Positions 1 to 7,237 of a stretch of 7,237 bases of DNA are shown here, in pieces. The position numbers were made by a program, and so were the translations under genes. This DNA is from an uncultured Clostridia bacterium (lineage in GTDB: Bacteria; Bacillota; Clostridia; Oscillospirales; Acutalibacteraceae). Location: assembly GCA_946409885.1 (NCBI GenBank), contig CAMJYF010000086.1, positions 1-7,237 on the forward strand, given 5' to 3'. Below the pieces are notes generated by a model. That model made no database searches. It was not told the DNA's origin and saw only the letters and a list, made by a program, of their open reading frames with translations. Numbering within the stretch: position 1 is the stretch's first letter; each line of letters opens with the position of its first letter.

Positions 1-55
1 CGAAGGGCTTCAGGACCTTCAGGAACATCTTGGCAAACCAAAACAAAACTCCCAT
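1..55 (-). CDS. 5' end of an unrecognised gene, cut by the window edge
   Basis: An ATG at 55..53 opens a frame that stays open to base 1. The visible product is 18 residues, MGVLFWFAKMFLKVLKPF. A strong Shine-Dalgarno sequence GGAGGT (64..69) sits 8 bases before the ATG, and a well-formed promoter lies a further 20-50 bases upstream, so this is very likely a real, separately transcribed gene. The visible residues are hydrophobic and aromatic with spaced lysines, compatible with a membrane segment or an amphipathic helix. That is too little to name a family, and I do not recognise it. It could be a small membrane protein or the start of a longer one. It lies downstream of the cyclophilin gene in the same direction but has its own promoter, so it need not share that operon's regulation. 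Confidence 0.6.
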   Translation of the reverse strand, partial: MGVLFWFAKMFLKVLKPF

Positions 56-90
56 AGTTGATTACCTCCATATCGTTGATTTCTGTTTTT

Positions 91-119
91 ATTATATCAC
101 ATTTTGGGGCAAAATGCAA
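91..119 (-). promoter_or_regulatory. Sigma-A-type promoter for the gene at 1..55
   Basis: Read on the minus strand, a perfect -10 box TATAAT (91..96) is preceded by exactly 17 bases and then TTGCAT (114..119), which matches TTGACA at the three most important positions. The bases upstream of the -35 (120..160) are strongly A/T-rich, resembling an UP element. Transcription would start near base 84, giving a leader of about 29 bases that contains the GGAGGT ribosome site. This is the only promoter I can support in the window. It stands out because its AT-rich surroundings contrast with the GC-rich genes. The spacer carries an inverted repeat, listed separately. Confidence 0.75.
100..116. promoter_or_regulatory. 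Perfect 7-3-7 inverted repeat inside the promoter spacer (candidate operator)
   Basis: CATTTTG, three G, then CAAAATG form a perfect dyad with 7-base arms. It occupies most of the 17-base gap between the -35 and -10 boxes and overlaps the first bases of the -35. A dimeric repressor bound here would block RNA polymerase, so an operator is the simplest reading. Neither strand shows a T-run after the dyad, and its GC content is low, so it does not look like an intrinsic terminator for the upstream cyclophilin gene. It does not match CIRCE, CtsR or Fur consensus sequences as I know them. The operator role is inference; the symmetry and position are directly visible. Confidence 0.45.
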
Positions 120-160
120 TAGTATTTACAAAATATTCAAAAATTTCTTTCAAAATTTCA

Positions 161-892
161 TCAATTTCCCGGCAGGGTCTCCGGCTCGCCGTAATCCACG
201 CCAAAGGTTTCCACCGTCACGGATTTCATCACCTGATCCGTCAGGGGCTTGTCGTTGCCGTCCCGTTCCGCGGAGACGACGGCGTCCGCCACGTCCATGC
301 CCTCCAGCACCTTGCCGAAGGAGGCGTACTGGCCGTCCAGCCAGTCGCAGTCCGCCACGCAGATGAAGAACTGGCAGCCGGCGGTATCGAACCCTGCCAC
401 CTGGTTGCCTTTTCTGCCCATGGAGATCACGCCCCGGGTGTGGGACAGCTCGTTATCGAACCCGTTGGCGGTAAACTCTCCGGGGATGGTATAGCCGGGG
501 CCGCCGGTGCCGTTGCCGCTGGGGTCGCCGCCCTGGATCATGAACCCGGGGATCACCCGGTGAAAGATGGTGCCGTCATAGAAGCCGGAATTGGCCAGGC
601 TGATAAAGTTTTTCACGGTGTTGGGAGCCACGTCGGGATAGAGCTCCACCTTGATGACGCCGCCGTTTTCCATTTCGATGGTGGCGACGGGGTTGCTGCC
701 GCCGCTGCCGGTCTGTTCGGTATCCTTGTTCTGCCCGTCCGCGCTGCCGGAGGCGTCGGCCGCGTCGCCGTTGTCCACAGCCCCGGCGGGCTGCGTCTCG
801 TTTTCCGTCGTTCCCACCTTTTTGCCGCAGGCGGCGAATACCGCCAGCGCCAGGCACAGCGCCGCGATCAGCGCGATGATTCTTTTCGTCAT
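161..892 (-). CDS. Lipoprotein peptidyl-prolyl cis-trans isomerase, cyclophilin family
   Basis: The protein is 243 residues. It starts at an ATG preceded by AAGGAG (901..906) at 8-base spacing. Residues 1-21 are a lipoprotein signal peptide: K3 R4, then a hydrophobic core ending VFAAC, with Cys22 as the predicted lipidated residue. The lipobox has Phe at -3, which is less usual. Residues 24-68 are a low-complexity Gly/Ser/Asp/Gln-rich tether. Residues 69-231 are a cyclophilin domain with FHRVIPGFMIQGGD (110-123, containing the catalytic Arg112, plus Phe117 and Gln120), QFF at 174-176 and Trp184 in WLDG. These cover most of the cyclophilin active site. The position of human CypA His126 is Tyr189. 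It should catalyse proline isomerisation in secreted proteins on the outer face of the membrane. It follows ftsH by 28 bases, so the two may serve envelope protein quality control together. Two TGA codons end the frame in tandem (163..158). Confidence 0.92.
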   Translation of the reverse strand: MTKRIIALIAALCLALAVFAACGKKVGTTENETQPAGAVDNGDAADASGSADGQNKDTEQTGSGGSNPVATIEMENGGVIKVELYPDVAPNTVKNFISLANSGFYDGTIFHRVIPGFMIQGGDPSGNGTGGPGYTIPGEFTANGFDNELSHTRGVISMGRKGNQVAGFDTAGCQFFICVADCDWLDGQYASFGKVLEGMDVADAVVSAERDGNDKPLTDQVMKSVTVETFGVDYGEPETLPGN

Positions 893-920
893 AGCAGTTT
901 CTCCTTTTTTCGCGGCGGCA

Positions 921-2789
<1,869 letters not shown>

Positions 2790-2796
2790 TCCGTCT

Positions 2797-3336
2797 TTAT
2801 TTTGTGTAGACCGATTCTTTCAATACGCCCACAAAGGGAAGGTTGCGGTAGCGCTCGGCATAGTCCAGGCCATAGCCCACAATAAACTCATCCGGCACCT
2901 TCAGGCCGCTGTAATCGGCGCAGATATCCACCTCCCGGCGCTCCGGCTTGTCGAACAGAGTGCAGATGCGGATGCTGTTGGGGTTGCGGGCATAAAGCAC
3001 GTCCATCAGGTAGTTGAGGGTCTTGCCGCTGTCGAGGATATCCTCCACCACCAGCACATCGTACCCGCGGATATCCCGGTCCAGGTCCTTGATGATCCGG
3101 ACCGTGCCGCTGTTTTTCACGCCGTTGCCGTAAGCGGAAACCGCCATGAAATCGATCTCGCAGGGGACCGTGATCGTGCGCATCAGATCCGCCATAAATA
3201 CGACGGAACCCTTCAGCACGCTGACCAGCAGCAGATTTCTGCCCCGGTAATCCTCGCTGATCTTTTTCCCAAGGGCGGCCACCGTCTCGCGCAGCTGCTC
3301 CTCGGGGAACAGGACAGATTTGATGTCATTCATCAT
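2797..3336 (-). CDS. hpt: Hypoxanthine (guanine) phosphoribosyltransferase
   Basis: The enzyme joins hypoxanthine or guanine to PRPP to give IMP or GMP, the purine salvage step, in the cytoplasm. From the chosen ATG the protein has 179 residues, the usual size. Visible motifs are LKGS in the first substrate loop (about 42-45), the flexible loop around SAYGNG (67-72), the PRPP-binding signature [11 protein letters not shown] (96-106, acidic pair Glu98-Asp99), and the family C-terminal block from VGYGLDY to FVGVLK (153-173). The ATG at 3336 is preferred because GGAG (3347..3350) lies 10 bases upstream. A GTG at 3345 would give three more residues but leaves that site only 1 base away, and a second ATG follows directly at 3333. 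The start lies inside the end of tilS (11-base overlap), so its translation is probably coupled to tilS. ftsH follows after 7 bases. Confidence 0.95.
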   Translation of the reverse strand: MMNDIKSVLFPEEQLRETVAALGKKISEDYRGRNLLLVSVLKGSVVFMADLMRTITVPCEIDFMAVSAYGNGVKNSGTVRIIKDLDRDIRGYDVLVVEDILDSGKTLNYLMDVLYARNPNSIRICTLFDKPERREVDICADYSGLKVPDEFIVGYGLDYAERYRNLPFVGVLKESVYTK

Positions 3337-4675
3337 GTTCTTCACACTCCGTTCTTATCATAAGATATTGTTTGGTATATGGATCCGGCAGACGGGAGGC
3401 GTCCGCCGTCAGCCCCGCCACAGCGATCAGGCCGTTGTCATCCGCGATCACCGGGACGGCGTCCCGCAGAAAGACGGGGTAGGCGATCTCATTGAAATAT
3501 TTTTTCAGCGTCTTGGTACAGCCCCGCCGGGGCAGCGCGACCGTATCGCCCGGCAGCCGCCCGCGGACCGTCAGCTCCCTTCCGGTTTTGGCGTAATCCA
3601 CGCACAGCGCGTTTTCCGGCAAGGGATATTGTATATCCGCAATGCTGAAAATCAACTGAAAACGGCCGAAGCGGACGCGCGTCTCCCCTTCCTCTCGCAC
3701 GGTAAAAGACCGCGCCGGAAGGGGCCCGTCCTTTGTCTCCCGCAACCGGCAACTGACCCGCTCGCCGTCCGACACAAGAGCGCCGCCCCCGGGCAGCGTG
3801 ACCGAACAGGGGGCAAAGCCGCCCTCCGCCAGCCGCGCCAGGTGCCGGTACTCGTAATCCCCGCCGGCCTGTTCCGCCAACAGGGCCAGCACGCGGCCCC
3901 GCAGGCTTTCCGGTTCCGCCAGCAGCCCGGCGACGGGCAGCGAGCGGGACGCGGGATCGAACAGCTCGTCAAACCGCTCTTTTGCGGCGGACCGCAGATA
4001 TTCCTCATCCTGCCGCAGCAGCGACAGGCACCGCAGGGCGTTGGCCTCAAAAGCGGGATTGAGGTCCGTCAGAGCCGGGATCACGGTATGCCGGAACCGG
4101 TTGCGGGTATAGTCGTCGCAAAGGTTGGTGGAATCGGTGACGAAGGGCACGCCATGCTCCCGGCAGTACCGCTCCGTCTCTGCGCGGGTAAAATCGAAGA
4201 GGGGCCGCACCACGTTGCCCCTGACCGGCGGAATGGAGCAAAGGCCCTTCAGCCCCGCCCCGCGGGAGAGGTTCATCAGCAGGGTCTCCACCCGGTCGGT
4301 GCCGGTGTGGGCGGTGGCGATCTTGTCGGCCCCAAGGGACCGGAAGATCTCATAACGGACCCGGCGGGCGCACAGCTCCGTACTTTCCCCCGACCGCGCC
4401 GCCAGGGCGGGCACGTCCGCCCGGCGGGCGATGAAGGGAACGCCGTTTTCCCGGCAGAAGCGCTCCGTAAAGGCCTCGTCCGCGTCGGCCTCCGCGCCCC
4501 GGATGCCGTGGTTGACGTGGACGGCGGTCAGCGTGATCGCCAGCTCCGCCGCGCACTCCCGCAGAAGGGACAGCAGGCACATGGAATCCGCGCCGCCGGA
4601 TACGCCCACGGCCACCCGGTCGCCCGGGGAAAACATCCCGTACCGGCGGACCGTTGCCAGCAGCTTATCCTTCAT
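3326..4675 (-). CDS. tilS: tRNA(Ile)-lysidine synthetase TilS
   Basis: TilS uses ATP and lysine to convert the wobble cytidine of the tRNA-Ile(CAU) anticodon to lysidine, so that it reads AUA; it is normally essential. The 449-residue protein has the PP-loop SGGADS (26-31), HVNHGIRG (53-60), and the family block from SRGAGLKGL (137-145) through IPPVRG (148-153), DSTN (181-184) and YTRNRFRH (189-196). A C-terminal TilS domain follows, around RGRLPGD (371-377) and KTLKKYFNE (388-396). The usual HHxDDQ-type motif reads AHTGTDRVET (122-131), a divergent form. The frame is open for 71 further codons upstream, but those are Arg/Ser/Pro-rich antiphase translation of dnaB. The ATG at 4675 aligns with the normal family N-terminus. 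That ATG lies inside the dnaB end (overlap ATGAAGGATAA, 11 bases) and has no Shine-Dalgarno sequence in the preceding 20 bases, suggesting reinitiation by ribosomes finishing dnaB. Confidence 0.95.
   Translation of the reverse strand: MKDKLLATVRRYGMFSPGDRVAVGVSGGADSMCLLSLLRECAAELAITLTAVHVNHGIRGAEADADEAFTERFCRENGVPFIARRADVPALAARSGESTELCARRVRYEIFRSLGADKIATAHTGTDRVETLLMNLSRGAGLKGLCSIPPVRGNVVRPLFDFTRAETERYCREHGVPFVTDSTNLCDDYTRNRFRHTVIPALTDLNPAFEANALRCLSLLRQDEEYLRSAAKERFDELFDPASRSLPVAGLLAEPESLRGRVLALLAEQAGGDYEYRHLARLAEGGFAPCSVTLPGGGALVSDGERVSCRLRETKDGPLPARSFTVREEGETRVRFGRFQLIFSIADIQYPLPENALCVDYAKTGRELTVRGRLPGDTVALPRRGCTKTLKKYFNEIAYPVFLRDAVPVIADDNGLIAVAGLTADASRLPDPYTKQYLMIRTECEEHDE
3347..3350 (-). 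promoter_or_regulatory. Shine-Dalgarno site that decides the hpt start
   Basis: GGAG on the minus strand, within the last codons of tilS, lies 10 bases before the ATG at 3336 and 13 before the ATG at 3333, but only 1 base before the GTG at 3345. This supports an ATG start for hpt over the longer GTG form. No other purine-rich run in the preceding 20 bases fits better. Confidence 0.55.
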
Positions 4676-6053
4676 CGGTGTTGTTGTGTTCCACGCAGGT
4701 ATATAACGTAAACTGAGGGTTCCAGGCCATCTTGATGCTGCCCGTGGGGCCGTGGCGGTTTTTCTGCACCAGCAGCTCCGCGGTGTTGACCTCGATCTCC
4801 TCGGGGTTTTCCTTTTCGTTCTTGTAGTAATCCTCACGGTAGAGCATGACGACGATATCCGCGTCCTGCTCGATGGAGCCGGATTCACGCAGGTCCGACA
4901 GCTGCGGCTTGTGGGACTTGCCCCGCTCCTCGGTGCTTCGGGACAGCTGCGAGCAGACCACCACCGGGATATTCAGGTCCTTGGCCATCAGCTTCAGGCT
5001 GCGGGTGATCTCCGACACGTCGTTCACGCGGCTCCCGGACGATTTGGGGGGCTGCATCAGCTGCAGGTAATCGATGAACACGGCCTCCACGTTCTTCAGC
5101 CGCTGGCAGCGGGCCTTCATCTCCGATACGGTGATGGTGGAGGTGTCGTCCAGATACAGCTGCACGTTGGCCAGAAAGACGCAGGCGGCGGAAAGGCTCT
5201 CCCACTCCTTGGGGGTCAGCTCGCCGGTGCGCATCTTCTGGCTGGGGATGCGGGCCTCCGTGGCGATCACGCGCTGGGCCAGCTGCTCCTTGGACATCTC
5301 CAGCGAGAAGAACACCACCTTTTTGCCCGTGCGCACGGCCACGTTGCGGGCCATGTTCATGGCGAAGCTGGTTTTGCCCATGGCGGGACGGGCGCCGATC
5401 AGGACCAGGTCGGACCGGTTCAGCCCCGTGCACATCCGGTCGAAATCCGGAAAGCCGGTGGGCAGCCCCTTGTACTGCTCCTTTTCTTCCGAATTGAGCT
5501 TGTACAGGGTATCGTAAACGGTGGCCAGCACGTCGCTGAGCTTGGAGGGGCCGCCGGAGGTCCTCCCCTGCCGGATGCCCATGATCTGCTGCTCGGCGGC
5601 TTCCAGCACCCTGTCCGCCTCGTCCTCGGGGTTTTCCGCCATATCGATGATCCCGTGGGAGACCTCGATCAGCGTGCGCAGGTAGAACTTGTCCTTGACG
5701 ATCTTGCAGTAGGATTCGATGTTGGCGGTGGTGGGCACCGCGTTGGCCAGCTGGAACAGGTAGGTCTTGCCGTCCTCGTCGTTGGTGAACACGCCCTCGC
5801 GGCGCAGCAGCTCAATGACCAGCACCGGGTCGATGAGGCTTTTGCCGGCGGCGTCGATGGAAAGCATGGCGCTGTAGATCGCCTTGTGCTGGGGCAGATA
5901 GAAATACTCCGGCCGCAGCAGCATGGCGACAGAAGGAAAACAGGCGGGATCCAGCAGAATGCCGCCCAGCACGGCCTGCTCCGCCTCTATGGAAAATGAT
6001 TTTGACGCCGCGGCCTCGCCGTAGCCGTCCGTTGTTTTTACGTCGTTCGCCAT
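4665..6053 (-). CDS. dnaB: Replicative DNA helicase DnaB (DnaC in Bacillus nomenclature)
   Basis: The hexameric 5'-3' helicase unwinds DNA at the replication fork and recruits primase. The 462-residue protein has the DnaB N-terminal helical domain at about 20-120 (SIEAEQAVLGGIL near its start), a linker helix near 170-190, and a RecA-like motor domain at about 195-455. The motor shows Walker A GARPAMGKTS (220-229), catalytic Glu252 in FSLEMS (248-253), Walker B VFIDYLQL (325-332), SQLSR (368-372), DLRESGSIEQDAD (387-399) and KNRHGPTG (431-438). Length is normal and no intein interrupts the P-loop or other motifs. The ATG has GGGAG (6064..6068) at a 10-base spacing, but this site forms the 3' arm of a hairpin, listed separately. 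rplI lies 25 bases upstream and tilS overlaps the end by 11 bases. gdpP-rplI-dnaB is a known Firmicutes gene order. Confidence 0.97.
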   Translation of the reverse strand: MANDVKTTDGYGEAAASKSFSIEAEQAVLGGILLDPACFPSVAMLLRPEYFYLPQHKAIYSAMLSIDAAGKSLIDPVLVIELLRREGVFTNDEDGKTYLFQLANAVPTTANIESYCKIVKDKFYLRTLIEVSHGIIDMAENPEDEADRVLEAAEQQIMGIRQGRTSGGPSKLSDVLATVYDTLYKLNSEEKEQYKGLPTGFPDFDRMCTGLNRSDLVLIGARPAMGKTSFAMNMARNVAVRTGKKVVFFSLEMSKEQLAQRVIATEARIPSQKMRTGELTPKEWESLSAACVFLANVQLYLDDTSTITVSEMKARCQRLKNVEAVFIDYLQLMQPPKSSGSRVNDVSEITRSLKLMAKDLNIPVVVCSQLSRSTEERGKSHKPQLSDLRESGSIEQDADIVVMLYREDYYKNEKENPEEIEVNTAELLVQKNRHGPTGSIKMAWNPQFTLYTCVEHNNTDEG

Positions 6054-6061
6054 CGCAGCGC

Positions 6062-6079
6062 AGCTCCCGCAGGGGAGCT
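6062..6079 (-). promoter_or_regulatory. Hairpin burying the dnaB ribosome binding site
   Basis: On the minus strand AGCTCCC, a CTGC loop and GGGAGCT form a perfect 7-bp stem. The 5' arm begins with the last base of the rplI stop codon and the 3' arm contains GGGAG, the only credible Shine-Dalgarno sequence for dnaB. No T-run follows, so it is not an intrinsic terminator. A ribosome finishing rplI would cover the 5' arm and expose the site, which would couple dnaB translation to rplI. The pairing is directly visible; the coupling role is inference. Confidence 0.5.
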
Positions 6080-6519
6080 TACTCCCCCACCATAATGTAG
6101 ATCAGCGCCGTGATGCCGCTGTAGATCTTCAGCGTGCACTCATAGGTGCCGAAGCTGCGGATATCCTCCGTCACCACGCGCTTTTTGTCGATATCGATGC
6201 CGTAATCCTCCTTGATCTTCTCCGCGATCTCCTTGGAGGTGACGGAGCCGAACAGACGGCCGTTGGCCCCCGCTTTGGCGGAGATCCGGATCGTCTTGCC
6301 GTTCAGCTCGGCGGCCGCTTTTTCGGCGGCGGCCTTTTCCTGGGCCAGCTGATAGGCCTTGGAAGCCTCGCGGTTCTTCAGCTCGTTCATCGCCGCCGCG
6401 TCCGCAAAGGAGGCGATTTTGCGGGGGACGAGGTAGTTCTTCGCGTAACCGTCGGAGACGTTTACCAGCTCGCCCTTTTTGCCCAGGCCTTTTACATCCT
6501 GATTCAGTATCACTTTCAT
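6079..6519 (-). CDS. rplI: 50S ribosomal protein bL9
   Basis: bL9 is an elongated two-domain protein of the large subunit that binds 23S rRNA near the L1 stalk base and helps maintain reading frame. The 146-residue product has the usual length. The N-terminal RNA-binding domain is clear: [19 protein letters not shown] (1-19), then [16 protein letters not shown] (21-36), which closely follows the family signature. A long Ala/Glu/Lys-rich connecting helix spans about 41-74. The C-terminal domain includes [15 protein letters not shown] (86-100) and the end strand region 120-146. The ATG is preceded by a good ribosome site, AAGGAAGG (6528..6535), with 8-base spacing. It lies 44 bases after the gdpP stop and 25 bases before dnaB. 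Codon use and composition match the neighbouring genes, and nothing looks truncated. Confidence 0.97.
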   Translation of the reverse strand: MKVILNQDVKGLGKKGELVNVSDGYAKNYLVPRKIASFADAAAMNELKNREASKAYQLAQEKAAAEKAAAELNGKTIRISAKAGANGRLFGSVTSKEIAEKIKEDYGIDIDKKRVVTEDIRSFGTYECTLKIYSGITALIYIMVGE

Positions 6520-6563
6520 TGTATAGCCCTTCCTTTCGGGCGCCGTCTTTCCGGCGGCGTTCC

Positions 6564-7237
6564 CTATGAATTCTTTTCCAGATACGCGTTGATGGCAGCG
6601 CGCAGCTGCTCCGTGGCCTTTTCCGCCGTCTCGCCCGGCAGCTGACAGGCCGCCATGCTCTGGTGACCGCCGCCGCCCAGCCGCTCCATGATCAGCTGCA
6701 CGTTGACCTTGCCGAAGGAGCGGGCGGAGATATTCACCGCACCGTTGTTTTCATACACCACAAAGGACGCGTCCACGTTTTCGATGTTCAGCAGCTCGTC
6801 CGCCGCCTTGGAGCAGAGCAGGCGCATCTCCGGCAGCTGCTCCTCCGCCACGGCGATGCAGTAATTCTTATAGAATTTTGCCGCGGCCATGATCCTGCTG
6901 ACGCCCACGTTTTCCTCAATGGTGCCGGCAAACAGTTTTTTGACCGCCACCGTATCCGTCTTTCTGTCCCGCAGGAAGGCAGCGGCCTCAAAGGTCCGCA
7001 CCCCCACCCGCAGCGAAAAGTTTTTGGTATCCAGCAGAATGCCGGACAGCAGCGCCTGCGCCTCCGTCTGGGTCAGCTTGGGCTTGGAGGGGGCGTACTG
7101 CACCAGCTCCGTCACCATTTCGCAGGCGGAGGAGGCGTAGGGCTCGTGGAACAGCAGCGCCGCGTTTTCAATGTGGTCCACCGTCATCCGGTGGTGGTCG
7201 ATGATGACCGTCCGCAGGCCCCGTTCCAGCAAAGCGG
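6564..7237 (-). CDS. gdpP: C-terminal part of a GdpP-type cyclic-di-AMP phosphodiesterase (DHH/DHHA1)
   Basis: The frame is open through the right edge, so the 5' part of the gene is missing; about 224 residues are visible. A TTG at 7232 is only an internal Leu codon, not a start. The sequence holds the DHH motif IIDHHR (around 7191..7202), then [19 protein letters not shown], the stretch LLDTKNF and [10 protein letters not shown], and the DHHA1 signature GGGGH (6663..6677) preceded by [18 protein letters not shown]. This matches the C-terminal half of GdpP (YybT), which cleaves cyclic-di-AMP to pApA at the membrane. Full-length GdpP carries two transmembrane helices, a PAS-like and a degenerate GGDEF domain before this part; these would lie outside the window. 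NrnA-type nanoRNase/pAp phosphatase is the alternative, but the [14 protein letters not shown] block and the position before rplI-dnaB favour GdpP. Confidence 0.88.
   Translation of the reverse strand, partial: ALLERGLRTVIIDHHRMTVDHIENAALLFHEPYASSACEMVTELVQYAPSKPKLTQTEAQALLSGILLDTKNFSLRVGVRTFEAAAFLRDRKTDTVAVKKLFAGTIEENVGVSRIMAAAKFYKNYCIAVAEEQLPEMRLLCSKAADELLNIENVDASFVVYENNGAVNISARSFGKVNVQLIMERLGGGGHQSMAACQLPGETAEKATEQLRAAINAYLEKNS

Noticed and set aside
131..160. Possible terminator after the cyclophilin gene (AAATTT repeats)
   Set aside because: The pairing is weak, A/T only, and no GC stem or clear T-run follows; it is better read as A/T-rich DNA upstream of the promoter.
3320..4711. Long open frame on the plus strand (463 codons) opposite tilS
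   Set aside because: It is antisense to tilS, Arg/Gln/Pro/Gly-rich, lacks recognisable motifs, and is best explained by low stop-codon frequency in GC-rich DNA.
4676..4888. N-terminal extension of tilS by 71 codons
   Set aside because: The added residues are Arg/Ser/Thr-rich out-of-frame translation of dnaB, and the family N-terminus aligns with the ATG at 4675.
4752..5999. Long open frame on the plus strand (415 codons) opposite dnaB
   Set aside because: It mirrors dnaB almost exactly and is rich in His, Gly, Leu and Gln with no family resemblance; a coding shadow.
6541..6556. Short GC-rich stem (CGCCG-GAAAGA-CGGCG on the minus strand) between gdpP and rplI
   Set aside because: It has only 5 pairs, no T-run follows, and such stems arise easily by chance in GC-rich DNA, so neither a terminator nor an L9 leader element can be supported.

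Overview
The window is a tightly packed, GC-rich (by eye roughly 60%) stretch of bacterial chromosome in which every recognisable gene reads leftward, on the minus strand. The gene set, the lipoprotein cyclophilin and the protein sequence style suggest a Gram-positive anaerobe of the Clostridia, plausibly an Oscillospiraceae/Ruminococcaceae-type gut bacterium. That placement is inferred from sequence style and gene order, because no 16S or other decisive marker is present.

In transcription order (right to left) the layout is: a gdpP-type cyclic-di-AMP phosphodiesterase cut by the right edge (6564..7237); rplI, ribosomal protein bL9 (6079..6519); dnaB, replicative helicase (4665..6053); tilS, tRNA-Ile lysidine synthetase (3326..4675); hpt, hypoxanthine phosphoribosyltransferase (2797..3336); ftsH, membrane AAA+ metalloprotease (921..2789); and a lipoprotein peptidyl-prolyl isomerase of the cyclophilin family (161..892). 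Gaps are 44, 25, -11, -11, 7 and 28 bases, with no convincing terminator or internal promoter, so the seven genes probably form one transcription unit or most of one. At the left edge, after a short AT-rich spacer holding a good sigma-A-type promoter, an unrecognised gene begins (1..55) and runs out of the window.

Functionally the row joins two neighbourhoods known from Firmicutes: gdpP-rplI-dnaB (second messenger, ribosome, replication fork) and tilS-hpt-ftsH (tRNA decoding, purine salvage, membrane protein quality control). They are joined at an 11-base dnaB/tilS overlap. This is core housekeeping DNA. I see no mobile element, CRISPR array, RNA gene, phage remnant or defence system, and no evidence for a new multi-gene system.

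The signals most worth a second look are small regulatory ones: a perfect 7-3-7 inverted repeat lying in the promoter spacer at 97..119, a perfect 7-bp hairpin that buries the dnaB Shine-Dalgarno sequence between rplI and dnaB, and a series of overlapping or leaderless-looking starts (tilS, hpt, ftsH) that point to translational coupling. No stretch longer than about 110 bases lacks a gene.
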